DNA from: Ipomoea triloba
Taxonomy: Eukaryota > Streptophyta > Magnoliopsida > Solanales > Convolvulaceae
NCBI RefSeq assembly: GCF_003576645.1
Contig: NC_044925.1
Coordinates: forward strand, 12,916,312 to 12,980,311
Direction: 5' to 3'
Length of the DNA: 64,000 nucleotides
Shown here piece after piece: positions 35,874 to 45,112 of the stretch. The translations under genes were made by a program, and so were the position numbers. The notes under the pieces were generated by a model. It saw only the letters and a program-made list of their open reading frames with translations. It had not been told where the DNA came from and ran no database searches. Position 1 is the first letter of the stretch. Every line of letters starts with the position of its first letter.

Positions 35874-37403
35874 ACATGAGCAAGGAGGAACCAGAACCCA
35901 AGTCTGATTTTGTAAAAGTGCATTGAATTCTTAATCCATCGCCTCACGCCATTCAGAAAATTTAACAGCCTGAGAGTAGCACGTGGGCTCAGGAGGACAG
36001 ACCTGAGCAGACAGAGCCAAGAGCGGGGCCACAGACCGACTCCTAGTAGCCATGGCATGGGATCGAACAGTTGGACGGGTGGACTTGCCACGGGGACGCC
36101 CTCTTTGACGAGTAGGAGCAGCAACAGTAGCAGCAGGAGGATTGACCTGATCAAGAGCAGCAGGAGGGGACGGTAATGTCTGCAAAATTGATTCAGCCCA
36201 TGGTCTCTGCACAGGAGGATGTGACTGCAAAGCAACCTTACCAACAAAAGGAAACACAGACTCGTCAAAGTATACATGTCTGCAAATATATATCTTATTA
36301 GTCTGTAGGTCCATGCATCTGTACCCCTTAAAGGATTCAGGGTAACCTAAGAAGACATAGGGAGATGATCGATATGACATTTTGTGGCGATTATAAGGAA
36401 GCAAGTGAGGATAACAAAGACAACCAAACGCACAAAGAAAAGAGTATGAGGGAGAAGATTTATGTAACACCATGTGAGGACTGGAATACTGCAGCACACT
36501 TGATGGCATTTTATTAATCAAGTAAACAACAGTTTCAAAGGCAAAATCCCAAAAACGAGACGGAACAGACGCACGAGTCATAAGAGTAAGTCCTGTTTCA
36601 ACAATATGTCGATGTTTCCTTTCAACACGACCATTCTGCTCATGAGTATAAGCACATGACTGCCTATGATAATTCCTAACTAAACAAAGAGAGTATGCAA
36701 TTTTTTGTATTCAGCTCCTAAATCAGATTGAATGGACTTAATTTTGCGATTAAAGGAGCGTTCAACCAAGGCACGAAATTTATCAAAGATGGCATACAAG
36801 TCAGACTTCAATTTCATAGGTAATACCATGTGTAACGAGAATGATCATCAACAAAAAGGACAAAATAACGATACCCAGAAAAAGACAAAACAGGAGCTGG
36901 TCCCCAAATATCAGTATACATTAAATCAAGAACATTCGAACTAACAGAGTCTACACGTGGCAATGGGAATCGAACAGATTTGCCCAATTGACAAGCAGAA
37001 CATAAAGTAGAAGTACAACGAGTATAACGATTTGAACTACTAACAGAACAAAAAGGAAGAATACGATTTAAGACTCGTTGATGAGGATGGCCCAAACGAT
37101 CATGCCACACGAAAGAGGATGCACGAAAGGAGACAAAAGCTTGGGGACTGACTCTTGGAACGGGCAACGTGTATAGGCCATTGGAACTAGTGCCGCGCAG
37201 GAGGATTTCCTTGGTTTTTAAATCCTTCACAACAAAAAAAGACGGATGAAACTCAAAGAAGACATTGTTATCTTTAGTAAAATGCTGAACAGACAAAAGA
37301 GAAGAAGATAGACCAGGTACATGTAAGATTTCAGACATCTTAAAAATCCTAGAAGGAGTATGAATAGAAGCATGGCCAGTATGACTAATAAGTAAACCCA
37401 TAT
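35874..37403 (-). pseudogene. Copia GAG-pre-integrase, integrase and linker (frameshifted)
   Basis: GAG-pre-integrase: ILHVPGLSSSLLSVQHF and FVWHDRLGHPHQRVL, with the zinc finger CSACQLGKSVRFPLPR. Integrase start: LDLMYTDIWGPAPVLSFSGYRYFVLFVDDHSRYTWYYL. A frame break follows (near 36815), then the remainder of the core and the conserved end FWDFAFETVVYLINKMPSS. A proline-rich linker leads to the RT. The coding frame continues to 37403, where it is fused to the LTR of the host element, marking a deletion junction. Confidence 0.8.
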
Positions 37404-38239
37404 TAATCAAATTGTGCTATTTGCTACCAACATCAGAACACTTAAAAACAATTACGGATTCAAGGTTGTAACTAGCAATTTAATGACTTGACAATTGGAC
37501 AATGGGCCCTATTGCAACAATTAATCAAGCAATAATTTAAATAAATATAACAGAAGATATATAGATAATAAAGTGCAAAGAATAATTTAGGCTAAATAAA
37601 GCTTACTGATCTTGTAGAATCAAACTTCAATAATCCTCAAATTGGAAAAATATGAACTCAGCAGTACATCGTAGGATTGTTTACAAAATAAATATAAATT
37701 GATTCGTAAAAACTTGATATCTGTACTAAAAAGACATCATCCTATGTATACTAATTTAGGTTTAATTTTGGCCGTTCATGAGAGTAGATTGCGGAAGGAA
37801 CCTTTGGACAGCCGTTCACGTGTTGCACCGTTTGAATTGTTCTTCGCAGCCATAGTCTTCGCAATTCGCACGTCCGCAGCTCGTCCGCATCTTTCTCCAA
37901 ATCTGCTGTCTACGTACTTAGAAAACAAAATAAAACAAAACTAATTAAAGACCTAAAGGATGAAGCTTGGGGCTTTGTTTAATTAATAAAATAAACAAAC
38001 ATTGGTTTGGTAAAAAGAATTAGAAAAACAAGGAGTCCACTTTAATCTACTTAGCCCAACTGTCATTTAATGGTAATTTAATTTTAAAAGTTAAAATACT
38101 CATTAGCTTTAATTATTAAATAATTATTATATTATTTCAAAACATAAAAATAAAGTGTAAAATAAATATAATGTTAAATAAATAAAACTAATTTATTATA
38201 AGAATCAAATATAAATATGTATAAAAATAGTGCTTATCA
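37404..38239 (-). repeat. Partial 5' LTR (836 bp) of the Athila-like element
   Basis: Homologous to 30407-31224. It stops at TTAATCAAATTGTGC against copia sequence. The missing 3' part of this LTR, plus the PBS, gag start and copia 5' end, were removed by one deletion. Confidence 0.8.
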
Positions 38240-38999
38240 CCTGGCAGGTGGAGCACTTAGCCACCTTCCGAATGCAATCCCTAACCGTGGTCGGTCAATA
38301 ATAGCCCTACAGTACCAACTTCTGAGCTAAGGTATGTGGCCCTTGGTGGGCCGCACAGATCCCCGAGTGCGCTTCTTCCATCACTTTCTTTGCATCAACT
38401 GGAAACAAACAAAGCAATAGGGACCCCCCCGAAAGACCTCTTGTATAATCGTCCATCCTGCATCACATAGTATGGAGCCATTCTCTTGATTCTAGCCGCT
38501 TCTACCAGGTTATCAGGTAACTCGACATTTTCCTTGTATCGAATTAGGTCAGCCAATATGTAAGCTTCAGGGGGAACTTCCTCCTCATCACCGCTTTCTC
38601 TCGGGCGCAGCCTTTGTGGGTTTATCTTATTCACTTCTTCTGATGGCTCGTCCCGATCCCCTATGCTGGGTCATCCTATCACCTCTTTCCGACATATGCC
38701 CAATAGGTATTCTGGTATTCCTCCCAATTTTATCTTGGACAACACATCCGTTTCTGAATTCTCTACCTTGGGAACATGATCAATCTCATAAGCTTGGAAA
38801 TCCTTCAGGAGTCCCTCAGTCGCCTCTTTATACTGCCTCATTCTTTCCCCTTTAGTTTCATATGCTCCTTTTACTTGGCCGACCATTAGTCGTGAATCGG
38901 TCCAAATGCGGAGTCTTCGGCTCCTAGAGCTTTGACTAGCCGTAACCCCCCGAGGACGGCTTCATACTCGACTTCAATGTTGGAGGTTTAAAACTGATA
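38240..38999 (-). pseudogene. Tat second RNase H (aRNH) and integrase zinc-binding region (broken)
   Basis: Begins at the end of the RT/RH frame with WEMHADGASSQKHHGGGVMV, the start of the second RNase H. It continues in several frames: VEYEAVLGGLRLVKALGAE, then MVGQVKGAYETKGERMRQY and FQAYEIDHVPKVENSETDVLSK. The integrase leader follows (APYYVMQDGRLYKRSFGG) with the HHCC-type motif (EEAHSGICAAHQGPHTLA ... KVAKCSTCQ), which the nested insertion cuts right after CQ. Multiple stops and shifts. Two RNase H domains before integrase support assignment to Tat. Confidence 0.75.
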
Positions 39000-40414
39000 T
39001 TATAAGGCGTAGTATAGTTGGAATCCTTCCGGGGTAGTTACCATTACTCCCCCTCCATGGTGTTTTTGACTCGAAGCTCCATCCGCATGCATCTCCCACC
39101 ATTCGTCAGCATCGGGAATGATTGTAGAGTCGCTACTTGAATCTTGGGTCGTGAATTTGACTAGAAAGTCAGGTAATACCTGGGCTTTGATGGCAGGTCG
39201 GGGCTGGTATTCAATCCCGAATTGTGTCAATTCCACAACCCACTTCACAAGTCGACCTGACAAGGTCGGATTTCTAAGAACTCCCGCCAATGGTTGATCT
39301 GCTAGTACTCGTATGGGATGAGCCTGGAAGTAGGGGACCAACTTTCGGGCGGTGATGACTAGTACATTAACCATCTCCTCTAACGGTGAGTACCAAACTT
39401 CGGCAGCCTTCAAAGCCCAACTTACATAGTATATCGGGTGCTGGACCTTATCTTCTACTCTAATGAGGACTGAGTTTACTGCTTGTTGAGATGCCGCTAA
39501 GTAAAGGAAAAGTGCCTGCCCTTCCACGGGTTTGGATAACAGCGGAGGAGACAATAAGTACTTCTTGAGGCCCTTGAAAGTTGCCTGACAATCTTCCGAC
39601 CAGACGAATTCGTCCCGAGTTTTTAAGGCATCGAAGAAAGGTAAGGATCGGTCGGCCGATTTCGACAAAAATCGGCTCAGTGCTGCGAATCGCCCTGTTA
39701 AGCACTGCAACTCCTTGATAGTTTTGGGCGGTTGCATGTCCAGAACAACCCTAATCTTATTAGGGTTTGGCTCAATACCTCTCTGAGTAACCAAGTAGCC
39801 TACAAACTTTTTCCCTTGCACCGCGAAGGCACATTTTTTAGCATTTAACAAGAGATTATGTTTCTCCATGACCTGAAAGCTCGCCGCAAGGTCATTTGCA
39901 TGAGTCTCCTCCTGAAGGCTTTTCACGAGCATATCGTCTACGTAGGCAGCCATAGACTTTCCCAATAGATCTTTGAACAGTTGGGACACCATTCTAGTGT
40001 AGGTCACACCGGAATTCTTCAACCCGAAGGGCATCACTCGGTAGCAATATACCCCGTCGGGTGTTACGAAGGCAGTTTTCTCCTCATCAGGTGCGTGCAT
40101 GAATATCTGATGATATCCTCGAAAGGTGTCCATGAAGCTTAGCAAAGCGCACCCCGCCATCTCGTCCACCATCTGGTCGATCCTTGGCAACGGAAAGGGA
40201 TCCTTAGGGCAGGTGGCTTTGGAACCAGAACTACGTTAGCCAACTTAGTGTACTTGACTTCCCTGATATGGCCAGCAGCTAATAGCACATCAATCTCCTT
40301 TTTCACAAATTCCCATCGGTCGGTCGATAGATGTTGTTTCTTCTGGACGACCGGTCGATAGGTCGGATCCATTGCCAATCGATGGGTGATTATGGATCGG
40401 TCTACACCCGGCAT
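39000..40414 (-). pseudogene. Tat reverse transcriptase and RNase H (frameshifted)
   Basis: A first frame (40414-40139) carries MPGVDRSIITHRLAMDP, KKEIDVLLAAGHIREVKY and NVVLVPKP. After a shift near 40190-40215 a 396-codon frame has MPRIDQMVDEMAGCALLSFM, FRGYHQIFMHAPDEEKTAFV, YCYRVMPFGLKNSGVTYTRM and the catalytic AAYVDDMLVKS. Then come thumb/connection and RNase H parts (LTGRFAALSRFLSKSADRS, EVWYSPLEEMVNVLVITARK, LADQPLAGVLRNPTLSGRL). The usual F-x-D-x-x-D of the RT palm entry reads SFMDTFRGYHQI, close to the Tat consensus. Stop at 39000. Confidence 0.85.
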
Positions 40415-40509
40415 GTCTTTGGGTTCCCAAGCAAAGATTGCTTTATATCTCCCAACACTTGTATTACTGATTCTCGAACGGCTTTACACAAGCCTCTCCC
40501 AATCCTTGC

Positions 40510-41142
40510 TCATCTTTCAGGGAAGGTCGGGTCGATTTCCACATCTTCTAACTCAACCGCCGGTTCTGGTCTTTCCAGGATCCTTTCTACCACATTTTCC
40601 TTTTTAGAAATGGTATGGATCCGTAGGCCTGCCTTCCCTATCTTGTGATAGGATTGTAAATAACAATCCTGAGCTACCCTTTGGTCACACCAAGTCACTC
40701 CTACTCCAAATGGCGTTCGAAACTTCATACATAGGTGTTTCAGTGAGATCAAGGCTCCTAAGTCTTCCAACCCGGGCCTCCCTAAGATCGCATTGTGTGA
40801 ACATTCCAGGTGAACGACCACAAACTCCATCTCTACCGTGACAGTTCTCGGGTAGGTACCTAGCTCGACCAGCAACTTTACAACACCCTCTGCCTCGATG
40901 GAATCCCCCGTGAATTTGGCCAAAGGGGTCATTACCAGTTTGAGAATATCCCTGTCCAACCCCAGCTTATTAAAGGTGTCAATATAGAGCACGTTGACAC
41001 TACTGCCAGTGTCTACCAATACTTGCCAGACGACCGTGCCAGTTATATCCATAGCTATCACCAGGGCATCCCTATGAGGTCCTTCGCCCAAGGGCAGGTC
41101 ATCATCTGTGAAGGTGATCGGTTCTCGACACGCTGTTTTCAC
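40510..41142 (-). pseudogene. Tat aspartic protease
   Basis: A 210-codon frame with ITFTDDDLPLGEGPHRDAL, the catalytic LVDTGSSVNVLYIDTF (DTGS intact) and the flap/second motif CSHNAILGRPGLEDLGA. It is followed by the linker toward RT (VVERILERPEPAVELEDVEI). A stop just upstream (near 41143) separates it from the gag tail. It would process the polyprotein within the particle. The active-site triplet is intact, but the frame is isolated by breaks on both sides. Confidence 0.85.
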
Positions 41143-42950
41143 CTATTCTGCTCGTCCATAGATGGCTCCAGCATACAATTGTCGAGCCCAATCTTTCCTC
41201 GACCCAGTCGAGTCACCTCTTTCGGGTCCTCCGACGATCATATTGATTACATTTTTGCCCTATCACTTATCTTCCTTTACTTTCGAGGTTGGCTGATTTC
41301 CTTTATTATGGTTGTCTCCTCCAGTCTGATCTTGGTTTGCCCGGTGCCAAGGCGGGCCCTGTCGCCACTAAGTCGGAGTGCTCCTTTGAATGATAGCCTC
41401 TATTTCTTTCTTCAAGAAATCACATTCTTTGGTCGAATGTGTGGCCGACCGATGTAGCCGACAATATTTACCATCTCCTGAAGTCTATCCAGTGGCTGGG
41501 GGCGTCTTAGTTGGTTGTACTTCCGTGCGTGGTGGAGCCTGTACCTCTTGGACCACAATGAGCTGCTGTGGGAAGGGTGGGAGACTCGCTCTTTCGGAGT
41601 TCCGACCAATCTCTTGTCGTCCCAGCTGACCCTTATCGAATCTGCCAGCACAAGATTCTTCAACGCAAGGCTTTTTGGATCGCGACATCCCTCCTTCCTC
41701 AATCTTTTTCTATTTTACTGCATCCTCAGCATCGGCATGGCGGTTGGCCCTCTGAATGCCTTGGGGGTATGAGCTCGGCCACTCAGTATGGAGATTGGTG
41801 TATAGCTTCCCCATCCTTAGATTTTCCATAAACATGACTAGCAATGTTTTGTCGTCTATGTCGTCTACCATCTGGACTTCCTTCTGCCATCTTGCCAAGT
41901 ACGACCTAAGTGACTCCCAGGGTCTTGCTTTACCCCGGATAGATACATAAAGTTCTTCTTTGGGCGCAAGTTTGCACCACCGTTGCGCTGAGCTAGTTGT
42001 GCGAAGCTGTGGACGGAATGCTCGGGTAATTTCATGCACCACCGTTGCGCTGAGCCAGTTAAGGTGGTTAGGAAGGCTTTTCAAATCAGCGGGTCCTCGG
42101 CTCCATGGATCTGCATTCGGGCTTGAAAACTAAGTAGGTGATCTCGAGGATCTTCGGACCTGTCGTATGTCAGATTCACGGGCAATTTGAACTTCGCGGG
42201 GGTGCGGAAGAACATGATTTCTCTAGAGAACGGACGTGAATGCAAGAAAGATTGGGCATCTTCCAGGTTCTCGTTCACTTGCTTATGCAAAACTCTTACC
42301 TGCCGAGCTAGCGCGGCGACGCCCCCTGGATTTCATCCTTGCTCTCGACGTGATTTGCCGCTACTTTCCTGGACCGAGCGCTCCTCGATACGCCTATGAA
42401 GCTCGTCATAGCGTCGCTCGCACCTATTTCTAGGCTCTTCAGGGGCGACCTCCCCCAGGTCCTCGTCCCCCGATATCTCTTGATTTGACAGCCTATTGAA
42501 CACAGACTGCCACTGCCCTCGCGATCTCAACGGAGATCGGTGTGAGGCAGCCGACCTTTCTTCCTCCGCTCTCGAAACAAACCTTTCTTGTCGACCCTCC
42601 AAGGGTCCTTCTCTTTCTCGGAGGTGAACCTCTCGCTCGTGAACATCTACCAACCTAGTAAGTATTCCCAGAATCCCTAATTGCTTGGGATGCTCCGATG
42701 TGATCAAAGCGGGAGGAGGGGGTGTTTCTTCCACTCGGACCCCGTTAGAAGGGGGTCATCCTCTTGCCTTTTCCCACTCTGAGCTCGTGATTGATTAAGC
42801 TGTTCTCGCAAGTCTCTATTATGAGGCCGAGATAGCTGCTCTCGCAGGTCCCTCCCTTGAGAAACGGTTTGTCCAGCGGTATCGTTAGCTTGCACTTGAG
42901 CTTACACTCCTCTTTGCCCCTGATCTTGACGACTCCTAATGGTTATCATT
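41143..42950 (-). pseudogene. Tat gag with CCHC-type zinc motif (multiple frameshifts)
   Basis: Starts at the ATG at 42950, about 50 bp after the PBS, and hits a stop at about 42903. Successive frames give RDLREQLSRPHNRDLREQLN (a repeated unit also found in the gag at 17.8 kb), then VDVHEREVHLREREGPL and RCERRYDELHRRIEER. Next are MFFRTPAKFKLPVNLTYDR, KARPWESLRSYLARWQKEVQ and NRHADAEDAVKIEKDE. Near 41.45 kb is the zinc motif YCRLHRSATHSTKECDFLKK. A ~65-bp tandem duplication around GCACCACCGTTGCGCTGAGC (41974 and 42039) destroys the gag core frame. Confidence 0.8.
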
Positions 42951-43002
42951 GCTCCGTATATCTCTCTTAGTCAGTTAGAACCTACACGACTTCTTGATCG
43001 AT

Positions 43003-43020
43003 CCCCACGGACGGCGCCAA
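43003..43020 (-). promoter_or_regulatory. Primer-binding site of the Tat element
   Basis: Directly after the 5' LTR (minus strand) reads TTGGCGCCGTCCGTGGGG. The TGGCGCC core is the usual start of plant gypsy primer-binding sites that pair with a tRNA 3' end. The exact tRNA was not determined. Confidence 0.65.
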
Positions 43021-43701
43021 TGTTGGTTTTATCTCCCACGGAATGGTCGAACGGCAGGCCAACACCACTGGAAAATTGACTACCACTATTGGAAAACTTC
43101 GAGTAACCTTTCGGCCTTCTTTGGATTGCTTAATTGCTTTCAAATGCAGTGAATTGCTTCCAAGTGTGCTAGATTGCTCATTGTCTCTCTCGAGACCTAG
43201 AACCCCTATTTATACAAGCTATGAGGGATCTCTCCCTTAGGAAACTATTAAACTACGTTAGGAACTCTTTCATTATTACATTTTAGGTATTTTCTTAATC
43301 TATCTCTACCCTCCTTCTATATCTCTTGCCTTCCACTGCCGAATTCTTTAGCAAACTTCCGTAACTTCCTGTCTTGCCTCACTCTTCAAACACCGCCTTC
43401 CTTACACCGTCCTTCTTGCCTCGGCCCTGAGTAGGTCGATCCGGTCCGGCCCATCCTCACCTCGCTTTCCTATCCCGACCTTTCTACATGGTACTTAATC
43501 GTTCCAATAGCTATGTTCAATCAATCGGAGTCTAAGATCTTCAGCTGCATTATCTCCTTTCCCATGATCCTTCGACCGACTGATCGACGGCTGACCGAGC
43601 TTCGTCATGCCCTCCCATCTTCCTCCAAGCCCTCTCTTCCTCACCATTAGTCGCCCCTCTCGTCACCGAGCTTCTACCCCCACGCCTTAGTCTATCCCCC
43701 A
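43021..43701 (-). repeat. 5' LTR (681 bp) of the Tat element
   Basis: Minus strand: begins TGGGGGATAGACTAAGG at 43701 and ends AAAACCAACA at 43021. Promoter-like TATAAATAGGGG at about 43214-43203. It abuts the Tourist MITE remnant at 43702, so it inserted into that MITE. No second LTR exists in the window. Confidence 0.75.
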
Positions 43702-44400
43702 TGATGAATGATTATTAATAGTTGGGGAAGAAAGGAGAAAGGGAAATGAAACTCTTATTTAAGGCAATTTATATCTTGGACCAGGGTGCACAATGCATTG
43801 TGCATCCCATAAGGAGATGAGTTTTGTGTATTCTAGGCAATCGTTCTGCGTATTCTAGGCAATCATTTTGTGTATTTTAGGCAACCGTTCTGTGTATTTA
43901 TGTTAGTAACACATGTTGTGATGTGTTTGTGCATTCGAATGTTTAGTAAGATGAGTTCTGTGTATTTTGTGTCAATATTCTATGTATTATAGGCAACCGT
44001 TCTGTGTATTCATGTTAGTAACACAGGTTGTGATGTCTTTGTGCATTTGAATGTTAGGAGGATGAGTTCTGTGTATTTTGTGTTAATATTCTGTGTATCC
44101 TAACATTCAAATGCACAAACGCATCACAACATGTGTTACTAACATAAATACACAGAACGATTGCCTAGAATACACAGGACTCATCTCCTGACGGGGTGCA
44201 CAATGCATTGTGCACCCTGGTCCATGGTATAACAATCCCTTATTTAATAAGGGTATAAGTTTGTCAATTAATGGGGTACTCCAAACCCTTAGTAGTATTC
44301 TAAAAACCTGTCAACCAAACAATAACAATTACTTAAACCATCTTGTACAGGGACCTATCAATCAATACCTAATACCAAAACTTATCAACCAAACAGACCC
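43702..44400. mobile_element. Tourist-like MITE remnant, interrupted by a MULE MITE
   Basis: Homologous, in inverse orientation, to the MITE at 24209-24508 (shared GGTTTTTAGAATACTACTA-type and CTTATTAAATAAGGG blocks). The right end is AACCAAACAGACCC followed by TAA. The left end is cut by the Tat LTR at 43701. Its body continues from 43703-43762 to 44239 after the nested MITE. A ~20-bp foreign piece near 44335-44353 matches flanking DNA. Confidence 0.7.
43763..44238. mobile_element. MULE-type MITE, 476 bp, 9-bp target duplication
   Basis: Flanked by CTTATTTAA on both sides (43754-43762 and 44239-44247). Comparison with the uninterrupted MITE at 24209 confirms the insertion point. Ends GGCAATTTATATCTTGGACC and, reversed, GGATTGTTATACCATGGACC lead into long inverted repeats containing the near-palindrome GTGCACAATGCATTGTGCAC. 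Internally there is a ~121-bp direct duplication (GCAACCGTTCTGTGTATT, from about 43882 and 44003). No transposase. Confidence 0.75.
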
Positions 44401-44403
44401 TAA

Positions 44404-45112
44404 ATGCTTCTAGTTCACTGGCTAAAACCCCCCTTTGGATCTCCTTAAACCATCTTGTACAAGGACTTGCTATTGGAAGAAGTGATCTGCGGGCCTCTCG
44501 AGGCTATGCTGCATCTTGTTGGTTCTTTCACAACCCCTCTACATCTAGTACATAAGTGTAAGTGATACGTCACAGTCACATCTTGTTACTTCTTTCACAA
44601 TCCCTCTACATCTAATGCGTAAGTGTAAGTGATAACTGATAAGTCACATCCAAGCTGAGGTTGAAAATTTTCATTTTTGCTTGGATTATATGGGTGCTCT
44701 CGCATGGAGGAGTAATGCACTATTGCCATTGGGATTAACACTACATCCTTGGGTTAGTTTTGATTAATTATTCTTCTAATTAAGACCAAACCATGGAGAC
44801 TTTGGACGACTGTGGATAGGATCAAATACAACTACAGACATCTACATACTTAGGAGTAGTGTCAGGCCAAACAGATTGAGTTAACATGTGACCGTCCGGG
44901 CAACTCAAGAAGTGTTTAATTAATGGAAATTGGGAGCAAAGCAAATTAATGGAAATAATTTTGTTTAACCTTTAAAGGGAATTAATTTGGTTAATTCGGT
45001 TAACTCATCTTCATCATTACAAATCAATGATTCTGATCTTATCATAACTAACTTGGGGCAAAACATTAGTTTATTAAATTTAGAATTAATACATAGTTGT
45101 TTTTTTATATAC
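44404..45112. other. Intergenic DNA with a ~68-bp imperfect tandem duplication
   Basis: No gene is seen. CACATCTTGTTRSTTCTTTCACAA...AAGTGTAAGTGATA occurs twice (about 44508 and 44576). The copies differ by several substitutions and a small indel. Sequence at 44441-44460 (TCCTTAAACCATCTTGTACA) is echoed within the neighbouring MITE. Confidence 0.5.

Larger units (their letters stand above)
34319..37403 (-). mobile_element. Ty1/copia element, 5'-truncated, nested in the Athila-like gag
   Basis: Minus orientation. 3' LTR at low coordinates (34319-34451, about 133 bp) preceded by the PPT GAGGGGGAG. Domain order toward the right is RNase H, RT, integrase, GAG-pre-integrase. The 5' LTR, gag and protease are missing because the element ends abruptly at 37403 in the Athila-like LTR. 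The very short LTR recalls the Ale group, but the lineage was not proven. Confidence 0.75.
29871..38239 (-). mobile_element. Athila-like gag-protease element (non-autonomous), interrupted by a copia, inserted in the Tat integrase
   Basis: Minus orientation. Complete 3' LTR 31224-29871 and partial 5' LTR 38239-37404, both beginning TGATAAGCACTATTTTTAT. Target duplications CTTGG (29866-29870) and CCTGG (38240-38244) differ by one base. Joining the Tat sequence across them restores the reading CSTCQ-AFARKE. A PPT-like GTGTGGGGAATTT lies at 31225-31240. Only gag and protease are encoded (32665-34318). The 1.4 kb where pol would follow is non-coding, so it is a gag-protease-only derivative. A copia fragment (34319-37403) sits in gag, and the 5' LTR end, PBS and gag start were deleted. 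Confidence 0.75.
26254..43701 (-). mobile_element. Degenerate Tat-lineage Ty3/gypsy retrotransposon with a nested composite insertion
   Basis: Minus-strand order is 5' LTR (43701-43021), PBS, gag, protease, RT, RNase H, second (archaeal-type) RNase H, integrase, then an ORF in the opposite direction. A second RNase H before integrase plus an antisense extra ORF is the signature of the Tat clade (Ogre/Retand-like). The 3' LTR is absent. Sequence at 26253 switches to an unrelated LTR, so the element is 3'-truncated. An 8.4-kb composite at 29871-38239 splits the integrase zinc finger. All proteins carry stops or frameshifts, so the element is dead. Confidence 0.8.
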
